Of a DNA stretch of 64,000 nt, positions 43,293 through 50,711 are shown in pieces. The stretch spans positions 496,001 to 560,000 of the forward strand of contig NZ_OY780933.1 in NCBI RefSeq assembly GCF_963676065.1, written 5' to 3'. Position 1 is the stretch's first letter; every line of letters starts with the position of its first letter. The notes below the pieces were generated by a model, which saw only the letters and a program-made list of their open reading frames with translations, ran no database searches and was not told where the DNA came from. A program made the position numbers and the translations under genes. The DNA comes from Maridesulfovibrio sp. Lineage in GTDB: Bacteria; Desulfobacterota; Desulfovibrionia; Desulfovibrionales; Desulfovibrionaceae.

Positions 43293-43999
43293 CCCTTAAA
43301 ATAGACATCCGCAAACAGCTGCCCAACTTTGCTCTGGACGTAGCTCTGAACTGTGATCCAGGCACCCTGACCGCGATTGTAGGACCTTCGGGTGCCGGTA
43401 AAAGCACTTTGGTCCGTATAATTTCCGGACTTGAAAAACCGGACAGCGGGACCATCTCCCTCAACGGTAACATTTGGGTGGATACGGCGAATAATTTTTT
43501 TGCCACACCCCAAAAACGTGAATTGGGACTCGTCTTTCAAGAATACACGCTCTTCCCGCATTTGAATGTACGCAATAATGTGGCCTTTGCCGCTGTTGAT
43601 AAAGAATGTGTGCCGGGTCTGCTGGAAAAATTCGGAATCTCTCACATCGCGGAAAGCAAACCTTCCACAATTTCCGGCGGGGAACGCCAGCGGGCAGCCT
43701 TTTGTCAGGCTCTTGCCCGCGAACCTGTCCTGCTGCTGCTGGATGAACCTTTTTCCGCGCTGGATATCGCCACCCGCGAAGGACTGCGCAAGGAACTGCG
43801 TGACCTGAAAAAAGAGCTGAATATCCCTATCATCCATGTAACTCACGACCTCGAGGAAGCGTATTATCTGGCTGATACCATTTTTGTGCTTGAAAACGGA
43901 CATGAGTCCCCGCAATGGCTGGACAGGCAAAGAAAAAAGTTCTGCTCTGAGCCTGGCCCGTACTCACGCCCTCACCTAGAACTTGTAGGAAATATGTAA
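43289..43999 (+). CDS. modC: Molybdate ABC transporter ATPase, short form
   Basis: 236 residues: Walker A GPSGAGKSTL, signature ISGGERQRAAFCQALA, Walker B LLLLDEPFSALD, and VTHDLEEAY. It is about 110 residues shorter than E. coli ModC because the C-terminal TOBE regulatory domain is missing, so substrate inhibition by that route is not expected. It probably serves both permeases of the operon. The stop overlaps the next start (TAATG). Confidence 0.92.
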   Translation: MTLKIDIRKQLPNFALDVALNCDPGTLTAIVGPSGAGKSTLVRIISGLEKPDSGTISLNGNIWVDTANNFFATPQKRELGLVFQEYTLFPHLNVRNNVAFAAVDKECVPGLLEKFGISHIAESKPSTISGGERQRAAFCQALAREPVLLLLDEPFSALDIATREGLRKELRDLKKELNIPIIHVTHDLEEAYYLADTIFVLENGHESPQWLDRQRKKFCSEPGPYSRPHLELVGNM

Positions 44000-44724
44000 T
44001 GAAAAAGATATACATTCCGATACTTCTCATCCTGCTCTGTCTTCCCGCTGCCGCTCAGGCAAAAGTCGTTATAGCTTCCGGGGCCGGATACCGCGCACTG
44101 GTTGATAAGCTGACAACCGCATACACGGCAAAAACCGGGAACGAGGTTGAAAGGATCTATGGAAATATGGCCCGCGTAACCGCACAGGCCAAAAACAGCG
44201 GTACGGTTGATCTGGTCCTCGGCGACAAATCCTTTCTGGATAAATCCGGACTTGACTGTTGCGCAACCCAGAGAGTCGGACGCGGCAGACTGGTACTAGC
44301 CTACCCTAAAGGCAAAAGCTACGCGGACCCCAAAGACCTGCTCTCATCAAATATCTCCCGCATAGCGTTGCCGGATACCAAACGGGCCATTTACGGCAAA
44401 GCGGCTCTGCAATACCTGAAGAACAAGGGCGTGTTCGACAAAGTAGAATCAAAACTACTTATGGTGGCAACTGTACCGCAGTCAGCATCCTACGTCGTCG
44501 CCGGGGAAGTGGATTACGCTTTCATAAATCTGACTCATGCACGCAAAATCAAGGGTTCCATCGGTGGATTCAAAGTTGTGGATGAATCAGCTTATTCGCC
44601 CATATCGATTATTATCGAACAGATGAGCAACTCCGCCCATGGAGCTGAATGCAAAAAATTCATGGAATTCCTAAACTCCGATACAGCCCGCAAGATCGTG
44701 GTCGCTCAGGGTATGCAGGATTAA
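43999..44724 (+). CDS. Second ModA-like oxyanion-binding protein
   Basis: 241 residues with a signal peptide (ILLILLCLPAAAQA-KV). It is a distant relative of the first ModA: YRALVDKLTTAYTAKTGNEV, FLDKSG, PDTKRAIYGKAALQYL. It has a CC pair (LDCCATQRVG) not seen in modA. Pairing with its own permease immediately downstream suggests a second substrate, for example tungstate versus molybdate, sharing the single ATPase. Confidence 0.82.
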   Translation: MKKIYIPILLILLCLPAAAQAKVVIASGAGYRALVDKLTTAYTAKTGNEVERIYGNMARVTAQAKNSGTVDLVLGDKSFLDKSGLDCCATQRVGRGRLVLAYPKGKSYADPKDLLSSNISRIALPDTKRAIYGKAALQYLKNKGVFDKVESKLLMVATVPQSASYVVAGEVDYAFINLTHARKIKGSIGGFKVVDESAYSPISIIIEQMSNSAHGAECKKFMEFLNSDTARKIVVAQGMQD

Positions 44725-44728
44725 CTTT

Positions 44729-45403
44729 ATGAATATTGCTGCTATTCTTTTTGACAGTGCAACACTTAACCCGCTGACCCTGTCCGCAAAAGTGATGGGG
44801 GTAGCGGGAGTGCTGCAACTGACCTTGGGAGTGCCGCTTGCTTTCTGGCTATCCCGTTCAAAAGGAATGCTGCATAATTTCGTGGATAGCGCCGTGACCC
44901 TGCCACTTGTATTTCCGCCGGTGGCAACCGGCTTTGTACTCCTGTTTCTGCTTGGCAGACGCGGGCCTGCGGCAACTCTTTTCGGTGACAGCATTATCTT
45001 CAGCTTCCCCGGGCTGGTGGTTGCCGCCTTCATTGCCGGACTGCCCCTTCTTGTCAAACCGGTGCAGGCAGCCCTTAAATCAGCTGAGGCTGCTAAACTG
45101 CACGAAGTGGCAGCCGTACTCGGAAAATCAGAAGGCGCCATATTTATGCAGGTTCTGCTGCCCTGTGCACGCCGGGCAATCGCAGCCGGAAGTTTGCTGG
45201 CCCTTGCCCGCTCACTTGGCGAAGTGGGCATGAGCCTGATGCTCGGGGGTAATGTCATCGGACGTACGAACACACTTTCACTGGAAATCTACAATGCGGT
45301 TTTCAATGGAGAGTTTGAGCGGGCGGCAGTTTTGTCTGCGGTCATAGGCATAGCCTCTTTAACAATGTTCACAGCTTTGAAAAAATTTTCAGACGCGGAA
45401 TAA
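44729..45403 (+). CDS. Second ModB-like permease
   Basis: 224 residues with multiple membrane helices and the ModB blocks (VTLPLVFPPVATGFVLLFLLG; HEVAAVLGKSEGAIFMQVLLPCA; RSLGEVGMSLMLGGNVIG). It lies 4 bases after the second binding protein and has no ATPase of its own, so it presumably uses ModC. Confidence 0.87.
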   Translation: MNIAAILFDSATLNPLTLSAKVMGVAGVLQLTLGVPLAFWLSRSKGMLHNFVDSAVTLPLVFPPVATGFVLLFLLGRRGPAATLFGDSIIFSFPGLVVAAFIAGLPLLVKPVQAALKSAEAAKLHEVAAVLGKSEGAIFMQVLLPCARRAIAAGSLLALARSLGEVGMSLMLGGNVIGRTNTLSLEIYNAVFNGEFERAAVLSAVIGIASLTMFTALKKFSDAE

Positions 45404-45415
45404 AAGGAATGAATA

Positions 45416-46147
45416 ATGAGCAAATCTATTTTAGCTGAAATTCAATCAAGGGCTTACAAGGCTTGGAAAGAAGCCGGCATACTTGATGAAGATATTGAAG
45501 TAAAAGCACGTACCCTGAGCACAGAAGAAGCTATCGGTAATCCAGAAGGTGATGATTTTCCCCTGCTGCGTGGCAAGGAAAAGTTGATGGAAGCACGGTT
45601 CAGGGATTCAAAAGGGCAGGCATTCACAGACCGTTACGGAGATTTCAGCAACACATTACGTGAAATAGCGGAAATGGACCTGACTAATAATTTTCGGAGG
45701 GCCATCTTTGTTTCCGCCCTGAATGCAGTTCAGTGCAGCCTCGGCAAAGCCGAAAGAACCATACACTGCAAGGATGAAGGTCCGGCCCTGTGTGCGCCGC
45801 AGCTGGGTGATTATATTGCTGAAAAATACGGTAATCCCAAGCTGGGACTTGTCGGTTACCAGCCGGCCATGATTAAAGCCCTTTCGGGACGCTTTGAAAT
45901 GCGCATCGTGGATCTCGACCCGGACAACATCGGCAGCGAAAAATGCGGAATCACAGTTGAAGGCCCGGACAACACCTCTGAAGTTCTGGAAGATGTCAAC
46001 CTCTTGGTTGTCACCGGGTCAACCATCGTTAACGACACCATCGGCAACTTCCTGCGTGATGACAAACCTACCATTTTTTTCGGCACTACTGTATCTGCAG
46101 CGGCGGAAATGATGGGCTGGCAACGATTCTGCTGTCAGAGTTCCTAG
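45416..46147 (+). CDS. DUF4213/DUF364-type putative metal-chelation protein
   Basis: 243 residues resembling the DUF4213-DUF364 pair: an N-terminal enolase-like part and a C-terminal Rossmann-like part (LGLVGYQPAMIKALSGRFEMRIVDLDPDNIGS; VNLLVVTGSTIVNDTIGNFL; FFGTTVSAAAEMMGWQRFC). The family is annotated as possibly heavy-metal chelating, without proven function. As last gene of the mod operon, a role in handling Mo or W after import is plausible. A GC-rich hairpin follows. Confidence 0.8.
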   Translation: MSKSILAEIQSRAYKAWKEAGILDEDIEVKARTLSTEEAIGNPEGDDFPLLRGKEKLMEARFRDSKGQAFTDRYGDFSNTLREIAEMDLTNNFRRAIFVSALNAVQCSLGKAERTIHCKDEGPALCAPQLGDYIAEKYGNPKLGLVGYQPAMIKALSGRFEMRIVDLDPDNIGSEKCGITVEGPDNTSEVLEDVNLLVVTGSTIVNDTIGNFLRDDKPTIFFGTTVSAAAEMMGWQRFCCQSS

Positions 46148-46766
46148 CCTGGAAAAACAAACCCTGCCGGGTAATCCAAGTATATTTCCCGGCAGGTCGC
46201 AATTGCGCCAACGGACGAAGATAAACCTCTCAGCCCGCTTTCTGCCGGGCATTAAACCGCTTCTATTTCCACAGTCAGCTTCTGACACATATCCATGCAC
46301 AGCTGTTCCAAAATGACACACATCACATCAATTCGGCTTTCTATGCGTTTTTTCACACATTAAACAAAAAATCACAGCTAGCCAATAAGTGCCTTTTAAA
46401 AAATAAATAAAAAATATTGATCCAGTTTTAAAAAACGCCCTTCATCCAACCATCTGTTTTAATTAACTATACCGTTTTGGACCTAATTTTGCTTTAGGTT
46501 CTACTCAATTGAGGAGTTGCCTGCACAGCCCTTACTAGACAGGGGCTGCCGGAGTTTGTCCAAAACGGGACTATCTCAAATCACCAATTCAATGGTGTTA
46601 CTTGACTTACTATTCCCGTTTAGACATAAAAAACGCACGATCACACAAGGTTTGCAGTCGCGTCTCCGCGCTAAAGCGCGCTCTGAAATTATGTCTTTTT
46701 TGATATATCCAAACGATATTTATGACACTTAAGAAACTGAAACTATTACACCCGGAGCCTTAAATC
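46148..46766. promoter_or_regulatory. Long leader region upstream of the moeA-like gene
   Basis: 620 bases without a convincing gene. It has a 9-bp hairpin after the mod operon (46163-46171 with 46188-46196, arm CCTGCCGGG), then an AT-rich promoter-like stretch, then the structured leader RNA and terminator-like expression platform listed next. Confidence 0.6.
46472..46701 (+). ncRNA. Structured leader RNA, candidate cofactor riboswitch
   Basis: An 11-bp perfect closing helix (CCGTTTTGGAC at 46472-46482 with GTCCAAAACGG at 46558-46568) encloses about 75 bases that fold into three further hairpins: CCTAA/TTAGG (46482-46498), CTC-AATT-GAG (46504-46513) and AGCCC/GGGCT (46527-46546). This multibranched aptamer shape is followed by a possible expression platform: AGACATAA (46622-46629) pairs with TTATGTCT (46689-46696) directly before six T, with an inner hairpin CGCGC-TAAA-GCGCG. 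It precedes the molybdopterin-binding gene and the aldehyde oxidoreductase. Moco-type riboswitches are known upstream of such genes, but I cannot confirm the consensus, so a different class is possible. Confidence 0.6.
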
Positions 46767-47786
46767 ATGATGAAAACTGTTCCTGTAGAGGACTCCATCG
46801 GTAATGTCCTCTGTCATGATATGACCCGCATTGTTCCCGGCGAATACAAGGGACCCGCTTTTAAAAAAGGCCACATCATCACACCGGAAGATATCCCGGT
46901 ACTTTTAGAAATCGGCAAAGAACATGTTTACATCCTGAGCCTTGAAGAAGGCCAGATTCATGAAAACGATGCCGCAAGACGGATTGCCAAAGCAGCAGCC
47001 GGACCGGGCATTACTCTCTCTGATGTGAGCGAAGGAAGAATTAACATGATTGCGGCTCCCGGCCTGCTACACATCAATGTAGAAGCCCTGAACCGCATTA
47101 ACAGCATTGAAGAAGTTGTGCTGGCCACCCTGCACAACAACATTCAGATCACCGAACCCCGCGAAGTAGCGGGAACCCGCATCGTGCCGCTTGTTATCGA
47201 TGAAAAACAGCTCGAAGAAGTGGAAGAAATCTGTCGTGATTGCGGTCCTATTGTCAGTGTGAAACCTTTCCGCAATCTAAAAGTGAGCCTGATCACCACC
47301 GGCAGCGAGGTTTACCACGGTCGGATCAAAGATAAATTCGGCCCGGTTCTCCGCAAAAAATTTGCACGTCTCAATTCGGATGTTATCGGACAGACCTTTG
47401 TCAGCGATGATCCCGATATGACCAGCACTGCAATTCTTAAAGCTATTGATGACGGAGCGCAGATGGTTGTGCTCACCGGCGGTATGAGCGTCGATCCCGA
47501 TGACCAGACCCCGGCTTCCATTAGGGCCACAGGTGCCGAAATTGTTACCTACGGCTCACCGACCTTTCCCGGAGTAATGTTCATGCTCGGCTATTTAAAC
47601 GGAGTACCCATTTTGGGTCTGCCGGGCTGTGTCATGTATTACCGGGCCAGCATTTTTGACCTTATTATTCCGCGGATAGTGGCTGGTGAACGCCCCTCCC
47701 GCAAAGAAATCGCCGAATTGGGCCATGGTGGTTTCTGCGCTGGATGCGATACCTGCCGCTACCCGCTGTGTTCTTTTGGTAAATAG
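46767..47786 (+). CDS. MoeA/MogA-like molybdopterin-binding protein with C-terminal Cys motif
   Basis: 339 residues. An N-terminal SAF-like/MoeA part (VEDSIGNVLCHDMTRIVPGEYKGPAFKKGH) precedes the MoCF-biosynthesis domain (VSLITTGSEVYHGRI; VVLTGGMSVDPDDQTPASI; VPILGLPGCVMYYRASIFDLI). A tail carries four cysteines, CAGCDTCRYPLC, spaced like an Fe-S or zinc site. It is shorter than MoeA (about 400 residues). It may insert Mo/W or hand the cofactor to the oxidoreductase encoded 68 bases downstream. GGAG precedes the ATG. Confidence 0.85.
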   Translation: MMKTVPVEDSIGNVLCHDMTRIVPGEYKGPAFKKGHIITPEDIPVLLEIGKEHVYILSLEEGQIHENDAARRIAKAAAGPGITLSDVSEGRINMIAAPGLLHINVEALNRINSIEEVVLATLHNNIQITEPREVAGTRIVPLVIDEKQLEEVEEICRDCGPIVSVKPFRNLKVSLITTGSEVYHGRIKDKFGPVLRKKFARLNSDVIGQTFVSDDPDMTSTAILKAIDDGAQMVVLTGGMSVDPDDQTPASIRATGAEIVTYGSPTFPGVMFMLGYLNGVPILGLPGCVMYYRASIFDLIIPRIVAGERPSRKEIAELGHGGFCAGCDTCRYPLCSFGK

Positions 47787-47854
47787 AGGATAGTTCGACG
47801 TCCCTTTCGGACGCCTGCTAATACAAAAAGCAGTAATTCAAGGAGGTTCTTTCC

Positions 47855-50578
47855 ATGATCAAACGGACTCTAAAAGTTAACGGTGTTGAGAAATTCATAA
47901 TCTGCGAAAATGATGATTCTCTCGCCAATGTTCTGCGCGAAAAACTCGGCTTGACCAGTGTTAAAATCGGTTGCGGAACTGGGCAGTGCGGTAGCTGCTC
48001 CATCATTATCAACGGTAAGCTCAAACGCTCCTGCACAATGAAGATGAAGCGTGTTGCAGATCACACCGAGATCATTACCACTGAAGGTATCGGTACACCG
48101 AACAAGATGCACCCGATCCAGATCGCATGGATGTCCCACGGCGGTGCTCAGTGCGGTTTCTGTACTCCCGGTTTCATCGTTTCCACTTACGCCTTGATCC
48201 TTTCCAATCCCAAACCGAGCCGCGACGAAATCCGCGACTGGTTCCAAAAGCACCGCAATGCCTGCCGCTGCACCGGTTACAAACAGCTGGTTGACGCCGT
48301 TCAGGACGCTGCCGCTGTTATGCGTGGCGATATGTCCGAAGACGATCTGCTCTTCAAGATGCCTGAAGATAAACGCATCTGGGGTTCCAAATACCCCCGT
48401 CCTACCGCAGTGGCAAAAGTCACCGGTACTCTCGACTACGGTGCAGACCTCGGCCTGAAAATGCCCGAAGGCACCCTGAAATGTGCTCTTGTACAGGCTG
48501 AAGTTTCCCACGCAAACATCATTTCGATTGACACTTCCGAAGCCGAAGCAATGCCCGGCGTAGAAAAAGTTGTCACTTACAAAGACATCAAGGGTAAAAA
48601 CCGCGTCACCGGTCTGATCACCTTCCCCACCAATAAAGGTGACGGTTGGGATCGCCCCATTCTCGCTGACGAAAAGATCTTCCAGTACGGTGACGCCATC
48701 GCTATCGTCTGCGCTGATTCTGAAAAGAATGCAAAGGCTGCAGCAGCCAAAGTTAAAGTTGAACTTGAACAGCTGCCGGAATACATGAACGCTCCCGCTG
48801 CCATGGAAGAAGACGCCATTGAAATTCATCCCGGCACACCCAACGTCTACTTCGAACAAAAAATTGCCAAAGGTGATGAAACAGCTCCCATCTTTGATAA
48901 AGCGGAAGTTATCGTTGAAGGCAGTTACTATGTACAGCGCCAGCCGCATATGCCCATCGAGCCTGATGTAGGTTTTGCTTACCTTGATGACGATGGCAAA
49001 CTCTGCATCCACTCAAAATCCATCGGCTTGCATCTGCACGCAGCCATGATCGCTCCCGGTCTCGGTGTTGAACTCGAAAACCTGATCATGGTTCAGAACT
49101 ATGCGGGTGGAACATTCGGTTATAAGTTCTCCCCCACCATGGAAGCTCTGGTCGGCGCAGCCTGCCTTGCTACCGGTAAGCCCGTATTCCTTGGCTACGA
49201 CTGGTACCAGCAGCAGACCTACACAGGTAAACGCTCTCCCTTCTTCACCGACATCCGCCTTGCTGCAAGCAAAGACGGTAAACTGCTCGGTATGGAAACA
49301 GACTGGATCTGCGACCACGGTCCTTACTCCGAATTCGGTGACCTGCTGACCCTGCGCGGTGCACAGTTCATCGGTGCCGGTTATAAGCTGCCCAATATCC
49401 GCGGCCTCGGTAAAACAGTTTGTACCAACCACGCATGGGGCTCCGCTTTCCGTGGCTACGGTGCTCCTGAAACAGAATTCGGTTACGAAGTTCTTATGGA
49501 CGAACTGGCTGAAAAACTCGGTATTGATCCTTTTGATCTCCGCGAGCAGAATATCTACCGCGAGAGTGAAGGCGACACCACACCTACCGGCTGCCAGCCT
49601 GAAGTATACTGCCTCGAAGAAATCTTCGCTCAGGCTCGCCCCAAATACGAAGAAGTTAAAAAATGGGCTGCCGAAGACGCTGCCGAAGGTTTCAAACGCG
49701 GCGTAGGTGTCGCTCTTGGTATCTACGGTTCCGGTCTTGACGGACCTGACACCGCTGAAGCTGAAATCGAACTTAACGCTGACGGTTCCGTTACCATGTA
49801 CGCCTGCTGGCATGATCATGGTCAGGGTGCTGATATGGGTGTTCTGGGTACTGCCCACGAAGCTCTGCGCCCTCTCGGACTGGAACCTGAACAGATTCAT
49901 CTCGTCTTGAACGATACCCGTTACTGCCTCAACGGCGGCCCCGCCGGCGGTAGCCGCTCACAGGTTGTCGTTGGTAACGCCATCATCGCAGCCTGCCGCA
50001 ACCTGCTCGACGCTATGCGTAAGCCTGACAACTCCTACATGAGTTACGATGAAATGACCGCAGCAAACAAAGCAATCCGTCACAGCGGCAAATGGTCCGC
50101 TCCGGCTACCGATTGTGATGAAAACGGTCAGGGTTCACCTTTTGCCTGCTACATGTACGGTCTGTTCATCTCCGGTGTAGAGGTTGAAATCGCTACCGGT
50201 AAGGTACAGGTTGAAAAGATGAGACTCATTGCCGACATTGGTAAAATCAACAACAAACTGGTTGTTGACGGTCAGATGTACGGCGGCCTTGCACAGGGTG
50301 TCGGTCTTGCCCTCACTGAGGACTACGAAGACATCAAGAAACACTCCACTATGGTAGGTGCAGGACTCCCCTACATCAAACAGGTTCCCGATGATATGGA
50401 ACTTACCTACGTTGAGACTGAACGCCCCAACGGTTCACACGGAGCTTCCGGTGTAGGCGAACTGCCGCTGACCACACCTCACTCCTCCATCATCAACGCA
50501 ATCTACAATGCCTGCGGCGCACGCGTAACTCATCTCCCGGCTCGCCCCGAGAAGGTTCTCGCTGCCATGAAAGGCTAA
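47855..50578 (+). CDS. mop: Molybdopterin aldehyde oxidoreductase (MOP type)
   Basis: Xanthine-oxidase family aldehyde oxidoreductase of 907 residues, the same length as D. gigas MOP and alike throughout. Plant-type [2Fe-2S] ligands are CGTGQCGSCS with a fourth Cys near residue 60. The second [2Fe-2S] domain has GAQCGFCTPGFI and NACRCTGYKQLVDAV. The Mo domains follow, with GTFGYKFSPT, AFRGYGAPETE, and the catalytic glutamate in GASGVGELPLT. No FAD domain, so another protein must take the electrons. An AAGGAGG site precedes the ATG. Codon choice is strikingly uniform (C/T-ending), indicating very high expression. It ends at a strong terminator. Confidence 0.97.
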   Translation: MIKRTLKVNGVEKFIICENDDSLANVLREKLGLTSVKIGCGTGQCGSCSIIINGKLKRSCTMKMKRVADHTEIITTEGIGTPNKMHPIQIAWMSHGGAQCGFCTPGFIVSTYALILSNPKPSRDEIRDWFQKHRNACRCTGYKQLVDAVQDAAAVMRGDMSEDDLLFKMPEDKRIWGSKYPRPTAVAKVTGTLDYGADLGLKMPEGTLKCALVQAEVSHANIISIDTSEAEAMPGVEKVVTYKDIKGKNRVTGLITFPTNKGDGWDRPILADEKIFQYGDAIAIVCADSEKNAKAAAAKVKVELEQLPEYMNAPAAMEEDAIEIHPGTPNVYFEQKIAKGDETAPIFDKAEVIVEGSYYVQRQPHMPIEPDVGFAYLDDDGKLCIHSKSIGLHLHAAMIAPGLGVELENLIMVQNYAGGTFGYKFSPTMEALVGAACLATGKPVFLGYDWYQQQTYTGKRSPFFTDIRLAASKDGKLLGMETDWICDHGPYSEFGDLLTLRGAQFIGAGYKLPNIRGLGKTVCTNHAWGSAFRGYGAPETEFGYEVLMDELAEKLGIDPFDLREQNIYRESEGDTTPTGCQPEVYCLEEIFAQARPKYEEVKKWAAEDAAEGFKRGVGVALGIYGSGLDGPDTAEAEIELNADGSVTMYACWHDHGQGADMGVLGTAHEALRPLGLEPEQIHLVLNDTRYCLNGGPAGGSRSQVVVGNAIIAACRNLLDAMRKPDNSYMSYDEMTAANKAIRHSGKWSAPATDCDENGQGSPFACYMYGLFISGVEVEIATGKVQVEKMRLIADIGKINNKLVVDGQMYGGLAQGVGLALTEDYEDIKKHSTMVGAGLPYIKQVPDDMELTYVETERPNGSHGASGVGELPLTTPHSSIINAIYNACGARVTHLPARPEKVLAAMKG

Positions 50579-50592
50579 TTGATGATTTATGG

Positions 50593-50635
50593 TCCGAAGT
50601 CAGGTATATGTACCTGACTTCGGATTTCTTTTTTG
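50593..50635 (+). terminator. Rho-independent terminator after mop
   Basis: Fourteen-bp perfect stem TCCGAAGTCAGGTA / TACCTGACTTCGGA (50593-50606, 50611-50624), a 4-base loop and the T-rich tail TTTCTTTTTT. It should end most mop transcripts and leave the following genes at lower level. Confidence 0.92.
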
Positions 50636-50645
50636 CCTACGAGAT

Positions 50646-50677
50646 CCGGGAAACCCTTTCAAATAGGGGTTTCCCGG
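50646..50677 (+). promoter_or_regulatory. Leader hairpin before the redox-partner gene
   Basis: CCGGGAAACCC (50646-50656) pairs with GGGTTTCCCGG (50667-50677) around a 10-base loop, with partial outer pairing GAG/CTC. No T-run. It lies 35 bases before the gene at 50712 and may stabilise or attenuate read-through mRNA. Confidence 0.5.
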
Positions 50678-50711
50678 GCTCTCATAAAACATATATTAAG
50701 GCTTCGCTCCT

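Noticed and set aside
46240..46325. Short minus-strand frame (23 codons, MCVILEQLCMDMCQKLTVEIEAV would exceed a useful call)
   Set aside because: Too short, no ribosome site and no context to support a gene.
46517..46732. 71-codon plus-strand frame upstream of the moeA-like gene
   Set aside because: It overlaps the structured leader RNA, including the closing helix and the terminator-like stem, and has no credible protein signature.
47870..49900. Two long antisense frames (about 380 and 295 codons) opposite mop
   Set aside because: They arise from the strong codon bias of mop, have no ribosome sites or recognisable domains, and lie wholly inside a well-supported gene.
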